62,640 bases of DNA from contig CAKZJB010000004.1 in NCBI GenBank assembly GCA_936940865.1, forward strand, positions 1-62,640. The letters are read 5' to 3'. The first letter of the stretch is position 1. The number at the start of each line of letters is the position of its first letter. The stretch is from an uncultured Asticcacaulis sp. Lineage in GTDB: Bacteria > Pseudomonadota > Alphaproteobacteria > Caulobacterales > Caulobacteraceae. The notes below the pieces were generated by a model. It had not been told where the DNA came from. It was given only the letters and a program-made list of their open reading frames with translations, and did no database searches. This document shows positions 18,567-27,528 of the stretch, in pieces. The translations under genes were made by a program, and so were the position numbers.

Positions 18567-18807
18567 TGCGTACGCAAATTCATGTGCGATTGCTCCACCG
18601 CAGGCGGGGAGAAAAGCGCTAATTCGGCCTTATTCCGTATACGATGGCGCTGGCCGTTGAGGGCAAGCGGCCCGGTCCCAAAGGCTTCAGGTACAGTGAA
18701 ATCAAAATTGAAATAAGAAATTTATTTTTATTAGTGATAGCTTCATCATGACAAGGTCATAGTCCGCCGTCGGTTCCGATGCAGTATCTTATGGTGAGAA
18801 AAAAAAG

Positions 18808-21105
18808 ATGGTGGTGTCCAAGCGTTTTGCCGGTGGCCTGAGCCCGGAGAATGAATTGCCGGATCCCGCCCGGCGGGCTGTCGCGCTGGGTCTGGGGCTG
18901 CTTCCCATGATGCCGATGCTGAGCGCTTGCGGCGGAGGCGGCGGATCGGGCAGCGCTCCGGCCGGAGCCGCCCCAAGTACGCCAAGCGGGGCAGCGGCGG
19001 CTTCGTCAAGCGCGCCGGTCGCGCCCGCCCCCGTCCCGGCCTCTGTAAGCGGCGTCTTCCAGCACCCGGGACTTCTGGTGACCGAGGACAGCTTCACGCG
19101 CATCCGGGCCGCCATCAAGGCCGGCCAGCAGCCGTGGACCAACTGGTGGAACACGCTGTGCACCGACCATTACGATACGCTCGACACCAAGCCTTTCCCG
19201 CTGGAGGGCGTTTACCGGGCGGACAACAGCCACAACAATCTGTACGTCGATATCTGGCGCGCCTGGTCGATGACGCTGCGCTGGAAGCTGTCGGACCCGC
19301 AGGACAACCGCTATGCCGACAAGGCGGTCGAGTTCCTGGACGCCTGGGCCAGCACGCTTAAGGTCGTGGGCACCGTGCCGCCGGGCTCGACGGCCCCTGA
19401 CGATCATACCTTCATCATCCTGGCCGGCATCCAGGGCCACCAGCTGGCGCAGATCGGCGAGGTCCTGCGCACCTATCCCGGCTGGCCGGCGGACAGCCTG
19501 AAACGCTTCCAGGACATGCTGAAGACGGTGTTCGCGTCGGTCTCGTCGTGGTTCCTCAGCGACGGCCGCATCGGATCGCACGCCAACTGGGACATGGCGT
19601 CCATGGTCGGCGCCATGGCCATCGGCATCTTCTGCGACGACGCCGACCTCTACCGGCTGGCCTGCGACTGCTACGCCGCCAATAACCGCGGCACGCTCAG
19701 GAATTTCGGCAACGGATCGGCCCTGCACGGCGTCTATTACCTGCATCCCGGCCATTTCGGGCAGTGGGAGGAAAGCGGCCGCGACCAGGGGCATTCGACG
19801 CTGGGCATGTCGCTGGGCGGCGACGTGATGGAGATGGCGTGGAACCAGGGCGACGACCTGTACGGCCTCTATAACAACCGCTTCCTTTCGGCGGCGGAAT
19901 ATGTGGCGCGGTCGAACCTGCTGGACGATGCGGGCAAGACCTATCCCATGCCCTATGTGCCGGAGCAGGACCCGACGCAGCCGCATACCTCGCGGTGGAC
20001 CGAGGTGAACCAGTCGTTCCAGCACGGCCGCAATGCCTGGGAGCCGATCTACAACCACTATGTCAACCGCATGGGGCTGGCGGCGCCCAACGTTGCGCGC
20101 ATCGTGAAACTGGTCGAGCCAAAGTACGGCGGCAGCAGCGACGACGTCTGGTGGCCGACTCTGATCCACCGGCTGCCGGACTATGCCGGACCGATGAAGC
20201 CGGCCTCCGGCCTCACGGGCTACCTGCACGGCGGAAATATCCTGCTGTCCTGGTGGGGCAGCGTGGGCGCGACATCCTATGCGGTCAATCGCGGCACGTC
20301 GGCGCGCGGTCCCTTTACGCGCGTGGCGACGGTCACGTCCGATCAGGTGCTGACCTGGACCGACGCGCCGGGTAACGGCGTCTGGTATTATCAGGTCGTC
20401 GCGCAAGGCGCCAACGGCGCATCGGCGGCCGGGTCCAATTTGGTCCGGGTCGCGGCGTCGGGCGAGGCGCGCCTGTCTCTGCCGCTGAACGATCCGAACA
20501 CGACGGGCACGTCCGGGCCCCTGTTCGCCGCCGACGGCACGTCAAAGACCATCCTGGGGAAGCTGCTGGACAATGCCGTCTGGGGCGATGGCCGGACCGC
20601 CACCAGCAAGGCCGTCGCCTTCGACGGCAAGGCGTCGGGCCTGCAACTGCCGCAAGGCATCTTCGGCGACCTCGACGATTTCAGCCTGTCCATGTGGGTC
20701 TATGCCAACGGTCTGCACTGGGACAGCTGTATCTTTTTCGCCGGCACCGATGTGAATTCCGCCATGCTGATCGCGCCGCAGGCCGGGGCCAAGGGCGTCC
20801 TGCGGTTCGCGATCTACGGCGCGACCTTCAACGACAGCCACGCCCTCGAAGCGCCCACGGCGCTGGCGACAAGGCGCTGGGTCCATGTGGCCGTGACGCT
20901 CAGGGGCACGACGGGAAAGCTCTATGTCGACGGCGCCGAGGCAGCGACCTCCGACGACATCCTGCTGACCCCGCGCCAGGTCGGCGACCAGGTCACCTTC
21001 CTCGGCCGCAACTGGGCGCACCCGCCGTTCAACGGCCGCATCCAGGACTTCCGCGTCTACGCCGGCGCGCTGAGCGCTACAGAGGTCGCCGCGCTGGCGC
21101 AGTAG
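18808..21105 (+). CDS. Secreted alginate-lyase-like lipoprotein with C-terminal LamG-like domain
   Basis: Surface or periplasmic protein of 765 residues. The N-terminus has a hydrophobic segment ending in a lipobox (LSAC, about residue 41) followed by a Gly/Ser/Ala/Pro-rich linker. Residues about 85-440 look like the alpha/alpha-barrel of alginate-lyase-like (PL5-type) enzymes: WWNTLCTDHY, a Trp/Tyr-rich middle, ILAGIQGHQLAQIGEVL and GSHANWDMASMVGAMAIGIF with its N/H pair. A fibronectin-like segment (about 465-550) precedes a concanavalin-type LamG domain (about 555-760: FDGKASGLQLP, FSLSMWVYANG, KLYVDGAEA, GRIQDFRVYAGAL). It probably degrades a uronate polysaccharide. Substrate is inferred, not shown. 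A run of eight A precedes the ATG. Confidence 0.8.
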   Translation: MVVSKRFAGGLSPENELPDPARRAVALGLGLLPMMPMLSACGGGGGSGSAPAGAAPSTPSGAAAASSSAPVAPAPVPASVSGVFQHPGLLVTEDSFTRIRAAIKAGQQPWTNWWNTLCTDHYDTLDTKPFPLEGVYRADNSHNNLYVDIWRAWSMTLRWKLSDPQDNRYADKAVEFLDAWASTLKVVGTVPPGSTAPDDHTFIILAGIQGHQLAQIGEVLRTYPGWPADSLKRFQDMLKTVFASVSSWFLSDGRIGSHANWDMASMVGAMAIGIFCDDADLYRLACDCYAANNRGTLRNFGNGSALHGVYYLHPGHFGQWEESGRDQGHSTLGMSLGGDVMEMAWNQGDDLYGLYNNRFLSAAEYVARSNLLDDAGKTYPMPYVPEQDPTQPHTSRWTEVNQSFQHGRNAWEPIYNHYVNRMGLAAPNVARIVKLVEPKYGGSSDDVWWPTLIHRLPDYAGPMKPASGLTGYLHGGNILLSWWGSVGATSYAVNRGTSARGPFTRVATVTSDQVLTWTDAPGNGVWYYQVVAQGANGASAAGSNLVRVAASGEARLSLPLNDPNTTGTSGPLFAADGTSKTILGKLLDNAVWGDGRTATSKAVAFDGKASGLQLPQGIFGDLDDFSLSMWVYANGLHWDSCIFFAGTDVNSAMLIAPQAGAKGVLRFAIYGATFNDSHALEAPTALATRRWVHVAVTLRGTTGKLYVDGAEAATSDDILLTPRQVGDQVTFLGRNWAHPPFNGRIQDFRVYAGALSATEVAALAQ

Positions 21106-21218
21106 GGGCGGGAAACGGAGCTAGGGCAGGGCCGAGACCGAGTTCTGACGGTTAAGTGGCGCCGCTTCCGAGGGGAAGAGGCGCCGCCCAATTTTTATCG
21201 TCCCGAAGGGCCGATAGT

Positions 21219-23225
21219 TCAACTCGCAAATTCGAGCAGGCCGAGTTGTCGGAGCATCGCGTTGAGGACCTCTTGATTGCATTTGGTAAGGACTACTCGA
21301 GCAAGTCGAGCAGCCCCACGCGAGCCATCTGAGGCGACGTGGGCCAGAAGCGCCAACGCCAGTTTCATCGGCGGCAGGCCCAGGGCCTTAGCCTTGTCGC
21401 CCAGTTCGTCCGCAAGCACCCTGATCTCTTCGGCAACATTGTCCGGCAGGCCGCCCAGGTCGAGCGCCAGCAGGCGCGAGGCTCCGGCATCCCAGCCGAT
21501 CAGACAGGCAATGTCCTCGAGTCGCAGCAGGAAGTCGCTGGCGGGAACTCCGGAAATGCCGCGTGTTTTCGACAGTCTCTTCGACCTTATGGCGCTGCCG
21601 GCGAAGGCTCCCCCGGCCATGGCCGGCGCGGCCGCAGCGACGGCCGCGCCTCCGCCCATAAATGCCAGCGATTCCAGCGGCACCTTGCGCAGATTGGGCA
21701 GGCCTTCGATGCCATCTACGGCCTCATCGACCAGGACAAGGCTGGTCAAGTGCGTAACCAGGCCTTCGGCTTCTGCCAGTTGTCCGGCACGCGTTTCGTC
21801 GAGGGCGGGGATGGCCAGCGACGCTGCGAAAGCTGCCACACCGCGGTTGAACGGCGTGGCCGTTTCCGCTTCGGTGGCCGCAGTCCAATGCGCAGACAGG
21901 TCCATTCCGTTCCGCCGCGCCGATAGCGCGTCGAGTGGCCCGACAATAGGCACGACCGGGAACGACGGGCTTCGAACTAGCGCCAGAACGGCGTCGGTCA
22001 CAGTGGCCAGATTTGACGGCGTGGCGATGAATAGCGCTCCGCCGGTCAACGCGGCGAGATGGCCCACACGCGCCTCCAAGCTGCCGCCTCCAATCAACAG
22101 GACGCTGATCCGTCGTCCCAACGCCGCCAGCGCCTGTACGTCAAGCGCGTAGCTCTGCCCGTCGGTTATCAGCAGGAAGTCGCCGAGTTCGGACTTGGCG
22201 GCGACCGTGGTCACGGCGTTGCCGATTTCCGTCCCGCCGCGCGGCGCCTTCATTTGCGAGATGGCCTGGTCGATCACCGTCGAGTCGAACTTCGTCAACA
22301 TGGCCACATGTTCCGCCACATTGTCGAATTGCCAGATGTCCAGAATATCGCCCGAACTGAGCGTCCCCGCGATGGTCTTTATGAGGCCGAGCGCCGCCGT
22401 GTGATTGGACTGGCCGGGCCCGAAAAGGTCGCGCATCGAGCCCGAGAAGTCGGACAGGATGGCTAAGCGGCAGGTCTCTTGACCGCGGGGACTGGTGGCG
22501 ATCGTCAGGCTCACGGCCCGGCCGTCTGCGGCAGTTCCGTGCAGCGGCTTATTGGCAGGAACGGGCGCGGTAAGGTCGATAGGTCGGTTGAGCGGGACGG
22601 TCCAAAGTCCATCTTCGCTGGCGGTCGTGTTGGCAACCATAACCGGGCCATCGGCGCAGTTGATACGCAGTTTCGCGAATTGTTGTGGACGGGCGGCATG
22701 AGTCAGTTCGTCGGCGTCGGGCAGGCCCGAGCAGCCGTAGATATCGCCCACTGTCAGGGGAATGCGCAGAGCGCCTTGGCCGGCAACGGCGCTAAGCGAC
22801 GCCACCCAGCGCAGGGTCACCTCGATCTCGCCGCCCGGGCGGATATTCGCTGCCGACAGGGTATGGATGCCGCGCAGGACTTCTTCGTGCAGGACGGCGG
22901 CCTTGCCGGTCTCGACGGCTGTCTCATAGATTTCGCGCGCTTGTTCGCGGCGCTGGGCCCTGCCGACGACGTGACGTCCATCGATCCGTGCTTCCAACGC
23001 AAACACCACGGCTTGTACGGGCACGGGGAAGGTCATCACTGCTTCGATTGGCGCATCTTCAACATTGAGAAACGTGCGGCGCGTCTCGACGACAGCCAAA
23101 CCGGAACCAATCTCCACGTCGATCGCCGTAGAGATCAACGGCACAGGATGGACCGCTCGCCTTTCAACCCAGCCGGCCATGAAGGCGCCCAGCGGATCAA
23201 TCAGGGGTGTTGGAATCTTGGGCAT
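21219..23225 (-). CDS. VIT and von Willebrand A domain protein
   Basis: Protein of about 668 residues resembling the heavy chain of inter-alpha-trypsin inhibitor. The N-terminal VIT domain (about 25-150) shows VVETRRTFLNVEDAPIEAVM, FALEARIDGRHVVGRAQRR and HTLSAANIRPGGEIEVTL. The VWA domain (about 265-430) has the MIDAS motif SDFSGSM and a GGTEIGNA segment. The C-terminal part is helical with an Ala/Gly-rich stretch. No signal peptide is evident, so a cytoplasmic role is likely. ATG 23225 has GGAGG nine bases upstream; the ATG at 23234 abuts that site and is less likely. It overlaps the end of the MerR-like gene by 29 bp, forming a two-gene operon. Function unknown. Confidence 0.85.
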   Translation of the reverse strand: MPKIPTPLIDPLGAFMAGWVERRAVHPVPLISTAIDVEIGSGLAVVETRRTFLNVEDAPIEAVMTFPVPVQAVVFALEARIDGRHVVGRAQRREQAREIYETAVETGKAAVLHEEVLRGIHTLSAANIRPGGEIEVTLRWVASLSAVAGQGALRIPLTVGDIYGCSGLPDADELTHAARPQQFAKLRINCADGPVMVANTTASEDGLWTVPLNRPIDLTAPVPANKPLHGTAADGRAVSLTIATSPRGQETCRLAILSDFSGSMRDLFGPGQSNHTAALGLIKTIAGTLSSGDILDIWQFDNVAEHVAMLTKFDSTVIDQAISQMKAPRGGTEIGNAVTTVAAKSELGDFLLITDGQSYALDVQALAALGRRISVLLIGGGSLEARVGHLAALTGGALFIATPSNLATVTDAVLALVRSPSFPVVPIVGPLDALSARRNGMDLSAHWTAATEAETATPFNRGVAAFAASLAIPALDETRAGQLAEAEGLVTHLTSLVLVDEAVDGIEGLPNLRKVPLESLAFMGGGAAVAAAAPAMAGGAFAGSAIRSKRLSKTRGISGVPASDFLLRLEDIACLIGWDAGASRLLALDLGGLPDNVAEEIRVLADELGDKAKALGLPPMKLALALLAHVASDGSRGAARLARVVLTKCNQEVLNAMLRQLGLLEFAS

Positions 23226-23571
23226 CGGACACATCCTCCTTCAGGATCGCAGTCAAAAGTTCTTCAATTTTGGCCAGGGCGGGGCCGACAGGTTGACCGC
23301 TGGCGATAATGTCCGGGCTAACCAACAGTGTGATGCCTGGTATGACGGGAAACGGCGTCCCGTCGCGCGCCGACAAAAGCAGGCGGATCGCCGCTGGTGG
23401 AAAGCCAAGTTCGCGCAGCCGCATATAGCGGCGAGCGCCATGAACATGGGCCTCTCCATACTGGGCATTGGCCCTTCCGCCGGTGGGGGCGGGGATGAAA
23501 CCCTCGGCGATCAGGTAGCGAACCTGCCGCTCCGAAATTCCAGCCCGTTCCATCAATTCGTGGATACGCAC
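23197..23571 (-). CDS. MerR-like helix-turn-helix regulator
   Basis: Small DNA-binding protein of 124 residues. The N-terminal half is a MerR-type winged helix: MERAGISERQVRYLIAEGFI, then a Gly-rich turn, QYGEAHVHGARRYMRLRELG and FPPAAIRLLLSA. The C-terminal helix (ALAKIEELLTAILKED) probably dimerises. GTG 23571 is chosen because AGGA stands six bases upstream. The longer TTG reading begins inside an operator-like dyad. It is the first gene of an operon with the VIT-VWA protein. Two dyads of the form GACAA-N5-TTGTC sit just upstream, so autoregulation is likely. No effector-binding cysteines are seen. Confidence 0.83.
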   Translation of the reverse strand: MRIHELMERAGISERQVRYLIAEGFIPAPTGGRANAQYGEAHVHGARRYMRLRELGFPPAAIRLLLSARDGTPFPVIPGITLLVSPDIIASGQPVGPALAKIEELLTAILKEDVSDAQDSNTPD

Positions 23572-23582
23572 GGCATTTCCTT

Positions 23583-23646
23583 TCGACAATAAATTTGTCA
23601 AAACAAATGACGCACGTCAAGCTATATTTGACAAGAACCTTGTCGA
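23583..23646. promoter_or_regulatory. Two matching operator-like dyads upstream of the MerR-like gene
   Basis: Dyad 1 is TCGACAATAAATTTGTCAA (23583-23601) and dyad 2 is TTGACAAGAACCTTGTCGA (23628-23646). Both fit TYGACAA-N5-TTGTCRA and their centres are 45 bp apart. They lie 12 and 57 bp upstream of the GTG start. A minus-strand TTGACG at about 23614-23619 could be a -35 element between them. Repression by the MerR-like protein is inferred. The remaining gap to 23916 is AT-rich and should carry the mla promoter; it includes the palindrome AACCGTACGGTT. Confidence 0.6.
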
Positions 23647-23916
23647 AAGAATTTTTGTTTTTATTATCAGATGGTTTTGGCTTCTATAGCCGCGTTTCGA
23701 TTTCGGCTTTTCATCACGCGGTGCCTCGCGTTCAACTCCCTTGCCGCGCGAATCCTGCTGAATTTTTATCCCACCCGTGAAAACCGTACGGTTCGGTTCA
23801 AATTTTTGCGGCTTGGCTATTGCCAATTTATCAATTTCCTTCATGTATAAGGGCTCTGAAACGCCGGGTTTCGTTCTGCGAGTCGATTTCGCTCATGCCT
23901 CACTCTTTCGGGCTTC

Positions 23917-25059
23917 ATGTCGAAGGCTGACTATTCCATCGAAACCCTGGCGGAGGGCCGGGCGCGGCTGATCCTTAAGGGTGCGTGGCTCATCACTGAG
24001 CTGCATGGCTTTGCCGTGCGCCTGCGCGCCCAGCTCGACAAAATCCAGCATATCGAAATCGACGCCACGCAACTCGAGACGCTCGACACGGCCGGGGCGC
24101 TGCTGCTGCGCTCGACCATCGGCGACCGCATTGATGGCGATCCCTTTCCCGGCAACGAAAAGTTCAGCAATATCTATGCGCTGACCGAAGCGACCTCGGC
24201 CGAGGGGGTGGCGCTCGACCGGTCGTCCGAGCCGAAGCGTACCCTGTGGCAAAATCCCGTTGCCGGCCTGATGGTGCGCATCGGCCGCGCCATGGAGACC
24301 TTCTGGGAGCATTTCATCGCCTCGGCGGTGTTTATCGGCCACGTCACCACTCTGTTTTTGCTGTCGATCGTCAATCCGAAGCGCATCCGCTGGCCGGCCC
24401 TGGTCAACATCATGCAGCGGGCAGGCCTTGAGGCCATTCCGATCGTGACGCTCACCAACTTCTTCGTCGGCGCGGTGCTGGCGTTTTTGATGGTGCTGTC
24501 GCTCAGGCAATATGGCGGGGCGGTCTTCGCCATCGACTTCGTGTCGATCGGCGTGTTGCGTGAATTCGCTCCCGTCATCGCCGCCGTGCTGATCGCCGGC
24601 CGGTCGGCGTCCAGCTTCGCCGCCGAAATCGGCGCTATGAAGATGAACCAGGAAATCGACGCCATGTGCGTCATGGGCATCGATCCGTATGAGGCGCTGG
24701 TGCTGCCGCGCGTCCTGGCCCTGTGCATCATGACGCCGCTGGTCACCTTCCTGGGCTCGATCGCCGGGATGGCGGGGGGCGCGGCCGTCATCTGGGCGGT
24801 GCTGCAACTGGCGCCGGGCTACTTCCTGCAACGTTTGTACGACTACGTGCCGTTCGAGAACTTCTTCGTCGGCATCGTCCGCACGCCGGTCTTTGCCGCC
24901 ACCATCGCCATCGTCGGCTGCCGCATGGGCATGACGGTCAAGGAAGACGTGATTTCGCTGGGCCGCAAGGTCACGACCGCCGTGGTGCAGTCGATCTTCC
25001 TGATCTTCATGATCGACGCCATGTTCGCCATCCTGTTCAACGGGTTTACCTTCCAATGA
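23917..25059 (+). CDS. mlaE: MlaE-family lipid ABC transporter permease with N-terminal STAS-like domain
   Basis: Inner-membrane permease of 380 residues for phospholipid transport between the two membranes. The first about 110 residues look like a STAS domain (ELHGFAVRLRAQLDKIQHIE, ATQLETLDTAGALLLRSTI), so MlaB-like and MlaE-like parts are fused. The rest is the MlaE permease with GRSASSFAAEIGAMKMNQEI and the motif VMGIDPYEALVLPRVLA, followed by C-terminal helices. The stop overlaps the mlaF start (ATGA). The operon order mlaE-mlaF-mlaD-lipoprotein is the common alphaproteobacterial arrangement, without mlaC. Confidence 0.92.
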   Translation: MSKADYSIETLAEGRARLILKGAWLITELHGFAVRLRAQLDKIQHIEIDATQLETLDTAGALLLRSTIGDRIDGDPFPGNEKFSNIYALTEATSAEGVALDRSSEPKRTLWQNPVAGLMVRIGRAMETFWEHFIASAVFIGHVTTLFLLSIVNPKRIRWPALVNIMQRAGLEAIPIVTLTNFFVGAVLAFLMVLSLRQYGGAVFAIDFVSIGVLREFAPVIAAVLIAGRSASSFAAEIGAMKMNQEIDAMCVMGIDPYEALVLPRVLALCIMTPLVTFLGSIAGMAGGAAVIWAVLQLAPGYFLQRLYDYVPFENFFVGIVRTPVFAATIAIVGCRMGMTVKEDVISLGRKVTTAVVQSIFLIFMIDAMFAILFNGFTFQ

Positions 25060-25853
25060 AGCGCAAACCCTTGCCCCCGATGGAGCTGCATGAGGACGAG
25101 GCGAATGCCGCCATCGTCATCAAGGGGCTGCGCAACCAGTTCGGCCAGCACGTCGTCCACGACAATCTGGACCTGGTGGTCAGGCGCGGTGAAATCCTGG
25201 GCGTGGTCGGCGGTTCCGGCTCGGGCAAGACCGTGCTGCTGCGCTCGATCCTGGGGCTGCAGAAACCGGCCGCCGGCGATATCCTGCTGCTGGGCCACCG
25301 TCTCAACAGCGAAAACGCCGAGGAGCGCCGCCGCATCCAGGCGCGCACGGGCGTGCTGTTCCAGAGCGGGGCGCTGTATTCGACCCTGTCGGTCGCCGAA
25401 AACATCATGGCGCCGATGGCTGAATTCACCAACCTCAATCCGCGTGAGATGCGCGCGGTCGCCATGCTGAAGCTGCAACTGGTCGGCCTGCCGGCGCGCG
25501 CCGCAGAGCTGATGCCGTCGGAGCTGTCGGGCGGCATGATCAAGCGCGCGGCCCTGGCCCGCGCCCTGGCGCTGGACGCCGAACTGCTGTTTCTCGACGA
25601 GCCGACGGCGGGGCTGGACCCGATCAGTGCCGCGGCTTTCGACACCCTTATCAAGGACCTGGCTTCGAGCCTTAACCTTACCGTGTTTATGATTACCCAC
25701 GATCTTGATAGTCTCTACGCCATCTGTAGCGAAATCGCCGTGCTGGCCGACAAGCGTGTCGTCGAAAAGGCGCCGGTTTCGCAGCTCGAAAAATCAACCC
25801 ACCCGTGGATCCATGAGTACTTCAATGGACCGCGCGGCCGAGTAAAGGCTTGA
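25056..25853 (+). CDS. mlaF: MlaF-family lipid ABC transporter ATP-binding protein
   Basis: Cytoplasmic ATPase of 265 residues that energises the MlaE permease. Walker A is GGSGSGKTVLLRS, the Q-loop is VLFQSGALYSTLSV, the ABC signature is ELSGGMIKRAALARALA, Walker B is ELLFLDEPTAGLDP and the switch histidine is in FMITHDLDS. The FQSGAL Q-loop and GGM signature are typical of the Mla/Ttg2A branch. Start ATG 25056 overlaps the mlaE stop by four bases. The next gene begins two bases after its stop, so the operon is tightly coupled. Confidence 0.94.
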   Translation: MKRKPLPPMELHEDEANAAIVIKGLRNQFGQHVVHDNLDLVVRRGEILGVVGGSGSGKTVLLRSILGLQKPAAGDILLLGHRLNSENAEERRRIQARTGVLFQSGALYSTLSVAENIMAPMAEFTNLNPREMRAVAMLKLQLVGLPARAAELMPSELSGGMIKRAALARALALDAELLFLDEPTAGLDPISAAAFDTLIKDLASSLNLTVFMITHDLDSLYAICSEIAVLADKRVVEKAPVSQLEKSTHPWIHEYFNGPRGRVKA

Positions 25854-25855
25854 AC

Positions 25856-26791
25856 ATGGAACGCCAGGCCCATTACGCCGTCGTCGGACTGATTACCTTT
25901 GCCCTGGCTTTGGCGCTTGTCGCCTTTGCCTTCTGGTTCATCAAGTTCGACTTCAACCAGAGCTATGCCATCTACGATGTCGAGTTCAACACGCCGGTCG
26001 ACGGCCTGACCAAGGGGGCGGAAGTCCACTTCAACGGCATCAAGGTCGGCGAAGTGACGGATCTCAGGCTCGGCCAGGCCAATACGCACCAGGTCATCGC
26101 GCGCGTGCAGCTCGACGCCGGCACGCCCGTGCGCACCGACTCGGTCGCCTCGCTGGAGCCGCAGGGCGTGACGGGCCTGTTCTACATGCAGGTCTCGCCG
26201 GGTTCGGCGCGCGCCCCGCTGTTGAAGCATACGCCCGACGGGCCGCCGCCGATCATCCATTCCGAGGAAAGCGCGCTGTCCAAGCTGTTGCAGGGCTCGG
26301 GCTCGGTGATCGAGAATACCTATGAAAGCCTGAACCGCGTCAACCGGCTGCTGTCGGACCAGAACATCAAGACGTTTTCGCAGAGCCTGGACAACCTCCA
26401 GCAACTGACGGCCGACTTGAAGAGCCGCGAGCAGATCCTGGACGACGCGCACGAAGCCATCGTCAGCGCCGGGCAGGCGGCCGACGCCGTCACCGAACTG
26501 GCGCACACGACCAATGGCGTGGCGGGGACCCAGGTGCCGGAGACCATGGCCAGGATCAATGCCGCCACCGACAAGCTGGCGGCCGCCGCCGACAATTTCA
26601 GCAAGACGACGGCGTCGATCCAGAAGCCGTTCGACACGGTGCAGACCACGACCCTGCCGGAGCTTCAGGAGTCGCTGGAGAACCTCAACGAGGCGTCGCG
26701 CTCGCTCAAACAGCTGGTCGACGACGTGCATAACGATCCCAAGGGCTTTGTCATCAAGCCGGAAGCGAAGGAAAGAAAGGTCAATCCATGA
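25856..26791 (+). CDS. mlaD: MCE/MlaD substrate-binding protein
   Basis: Periplasmic MCE-domain protein of 311 residues anchored by one N-terminal helix (about 7-30). The MCE domain (about 37-115) shows NTPVDGLTKGAEVHFNGIKV and GVTGLFYMQVS. It should form a hexameric ring that carries lipid. The C-terminal half is a long helical region (NRLLSDQNIKTFSQSLDNLQ and heptad-like repeats), typical of MlaD relatives that extend toward the outer membrane. ATG 25856 lies two bases after the mlaF stop. The end overlaps the lipoprotein gene by four bases (ATGA). Confidence 0.92.
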   Translation: MERQAHYAVVGLITFALALALVAFAFWFIKFDFNQSYAIYDVEFNTPVDGLTKGAEVHFNGIKVGEVTDLRLGQANTHQVIARVQLDAGTPVRTDSVASLEPQGVTGLFYMQVSPGSARAPLLKHTPDGPPPIIHSEESALSKLLQGSGSVIENTYESLNRVNRLLSDQNIKTFSQSLDNLQQLTADLKSREQILDDAHEAIVSAGQAADAVTELAHTTNGVAGTQVPETMARINAATDKLAAAADNFSKTTASIQKPFDTVQTTTLPELQESLENLNEASRSLKQLVDDVHNDPKGFVIKPEAKERKVNP

Positions 26792-27456
26792 TGCGGACCG
26801 GAATGAAGGCCTTCGTGGCGCTGGCTGTGGCGGGGATCGCGCTGTCGGGCTGCGTCAATGTGCTGCCCAAGACCAAGCCGATCCAGCTCTATCGCTTCGG
26901 CTACGAACCCCAGGCGAAGACGGGCGAAAAAGACGAGGCGCCGGTGGCGCTGCCGGTCAACGGCGCGGCTATTCCCGTGCAGCTTGGCCAGGTCGACTTC
27001 CCGCAGGAAGCCGGGGGCGACCGCGTGCTGACGACCGAGGGCAACGAAGTCGCCTATGCCGGCGGGGCGCGCTGGGCGGCGCCGGCGTCGGACCTGTTCC
27101 AGGATGCGGTCAAGGAGGGCTTTTCGCGATCGGCGACGACGGTCAGGCTCGATCGCCGGGGCGGATCGACCACCAGCTATCGCCTGGAGATGGTCGTTCA
27201 TCATTTCGAAAGCGCCTACAAGCATGGCCACCCGACCGTATCGATCGCGCTCGATGCGCGGCTGGTGCGGCTGTCGGACCGCATCGTGGTGGGACAGCGT
27301 TACATCACGGCCGATGTCGGCGTGCGCCGCAACGACATGTCGATGATGGCCGATGCGTATAACGAGGCGACGACCGAGGTCGTCCAGGCCCTGATCGGCT
27401 TTACGCAGGAAACCGTGGCGGCCAATCCGCTGCCGGATACGCAGGTGAAGCCGTAA
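26788..27456 (+). CDS. PqiC-like auxiliary lipoprotein of the Mla/MCE transporter
   Basis: Outer-membrane lipoprotein of 222 residues of the ABC-type transport auxiliary family. A signal peptide with lipobox LSGC (Cys at about 22) is followed by a domain with YRFGYEPQ, GNEVAYAGGARWAAPASDLF (the conserved W..p...l segment), YRLEMVVHHFES and a C-terminal helix (YNEATTEVVQALIGFTQETV). Relatives such as PqiC connect the MCE tunnel to the outer membrane. It is the last gene of the mla operon. The stop lies 22 bp before the inverted repeat that flanks the DUF559 gene. Confidence 0.87.
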   Translation: MMRTGMKAFVALAVAGIALSGCVNVLPKTKPIQLYRFGYEPQAKTGEKDEAPVALPVNGAAIPVQLGQVDFPQEAGGDRVLTTEGNEVAYAGGARWAAPASDLFQDAVKEGFSRSATTVRLDRRGGSTTSYRLEMVVHHFESAYKHGHPTVSIALDARLVRLSDRIVVGQRYITADVGVRRNDMSMMADAYNEATTEVVQALIGFTQETVAANPLPDTQVKP

Positions 27457-27478
27457 GCTGGAGAGAGACCAGAAAATT

Positions 27479-27528
27479 CTCCTCCCTATGCGAAGCATGG
27501 GGAGGGGACCGCGAAGCGGTGGAGGGGT
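27479..27528. repeat. Left inverted repeat flanking DUF559 gene
   Basis: CTCCTCCCTATGCGAAGCAT is followed by GGGGAGGGGACCGCGAAGCG and GTGGAGGGGT. The reverse complement of the right copy (27896-27949) matches it nearly base for base over about 50 bp. It contains two small palindromes (GCGAAGC-type stems). The repeat ends on the first base of the DUF559 stop codon. It is the same repeat family as the pairs at 18367, 29466, 31352 and 45827. Confidence 0.8.

Noticed and set aside
18791-18810. Run of eight A at the start of the alginate-lyase-like gene as a programmed frameshift (ATG 18791 into the ATG 18808 frame)
   Set aside because: The gene has its own ATG right after the run and a complete lipoprotein signal; no need for slippage.
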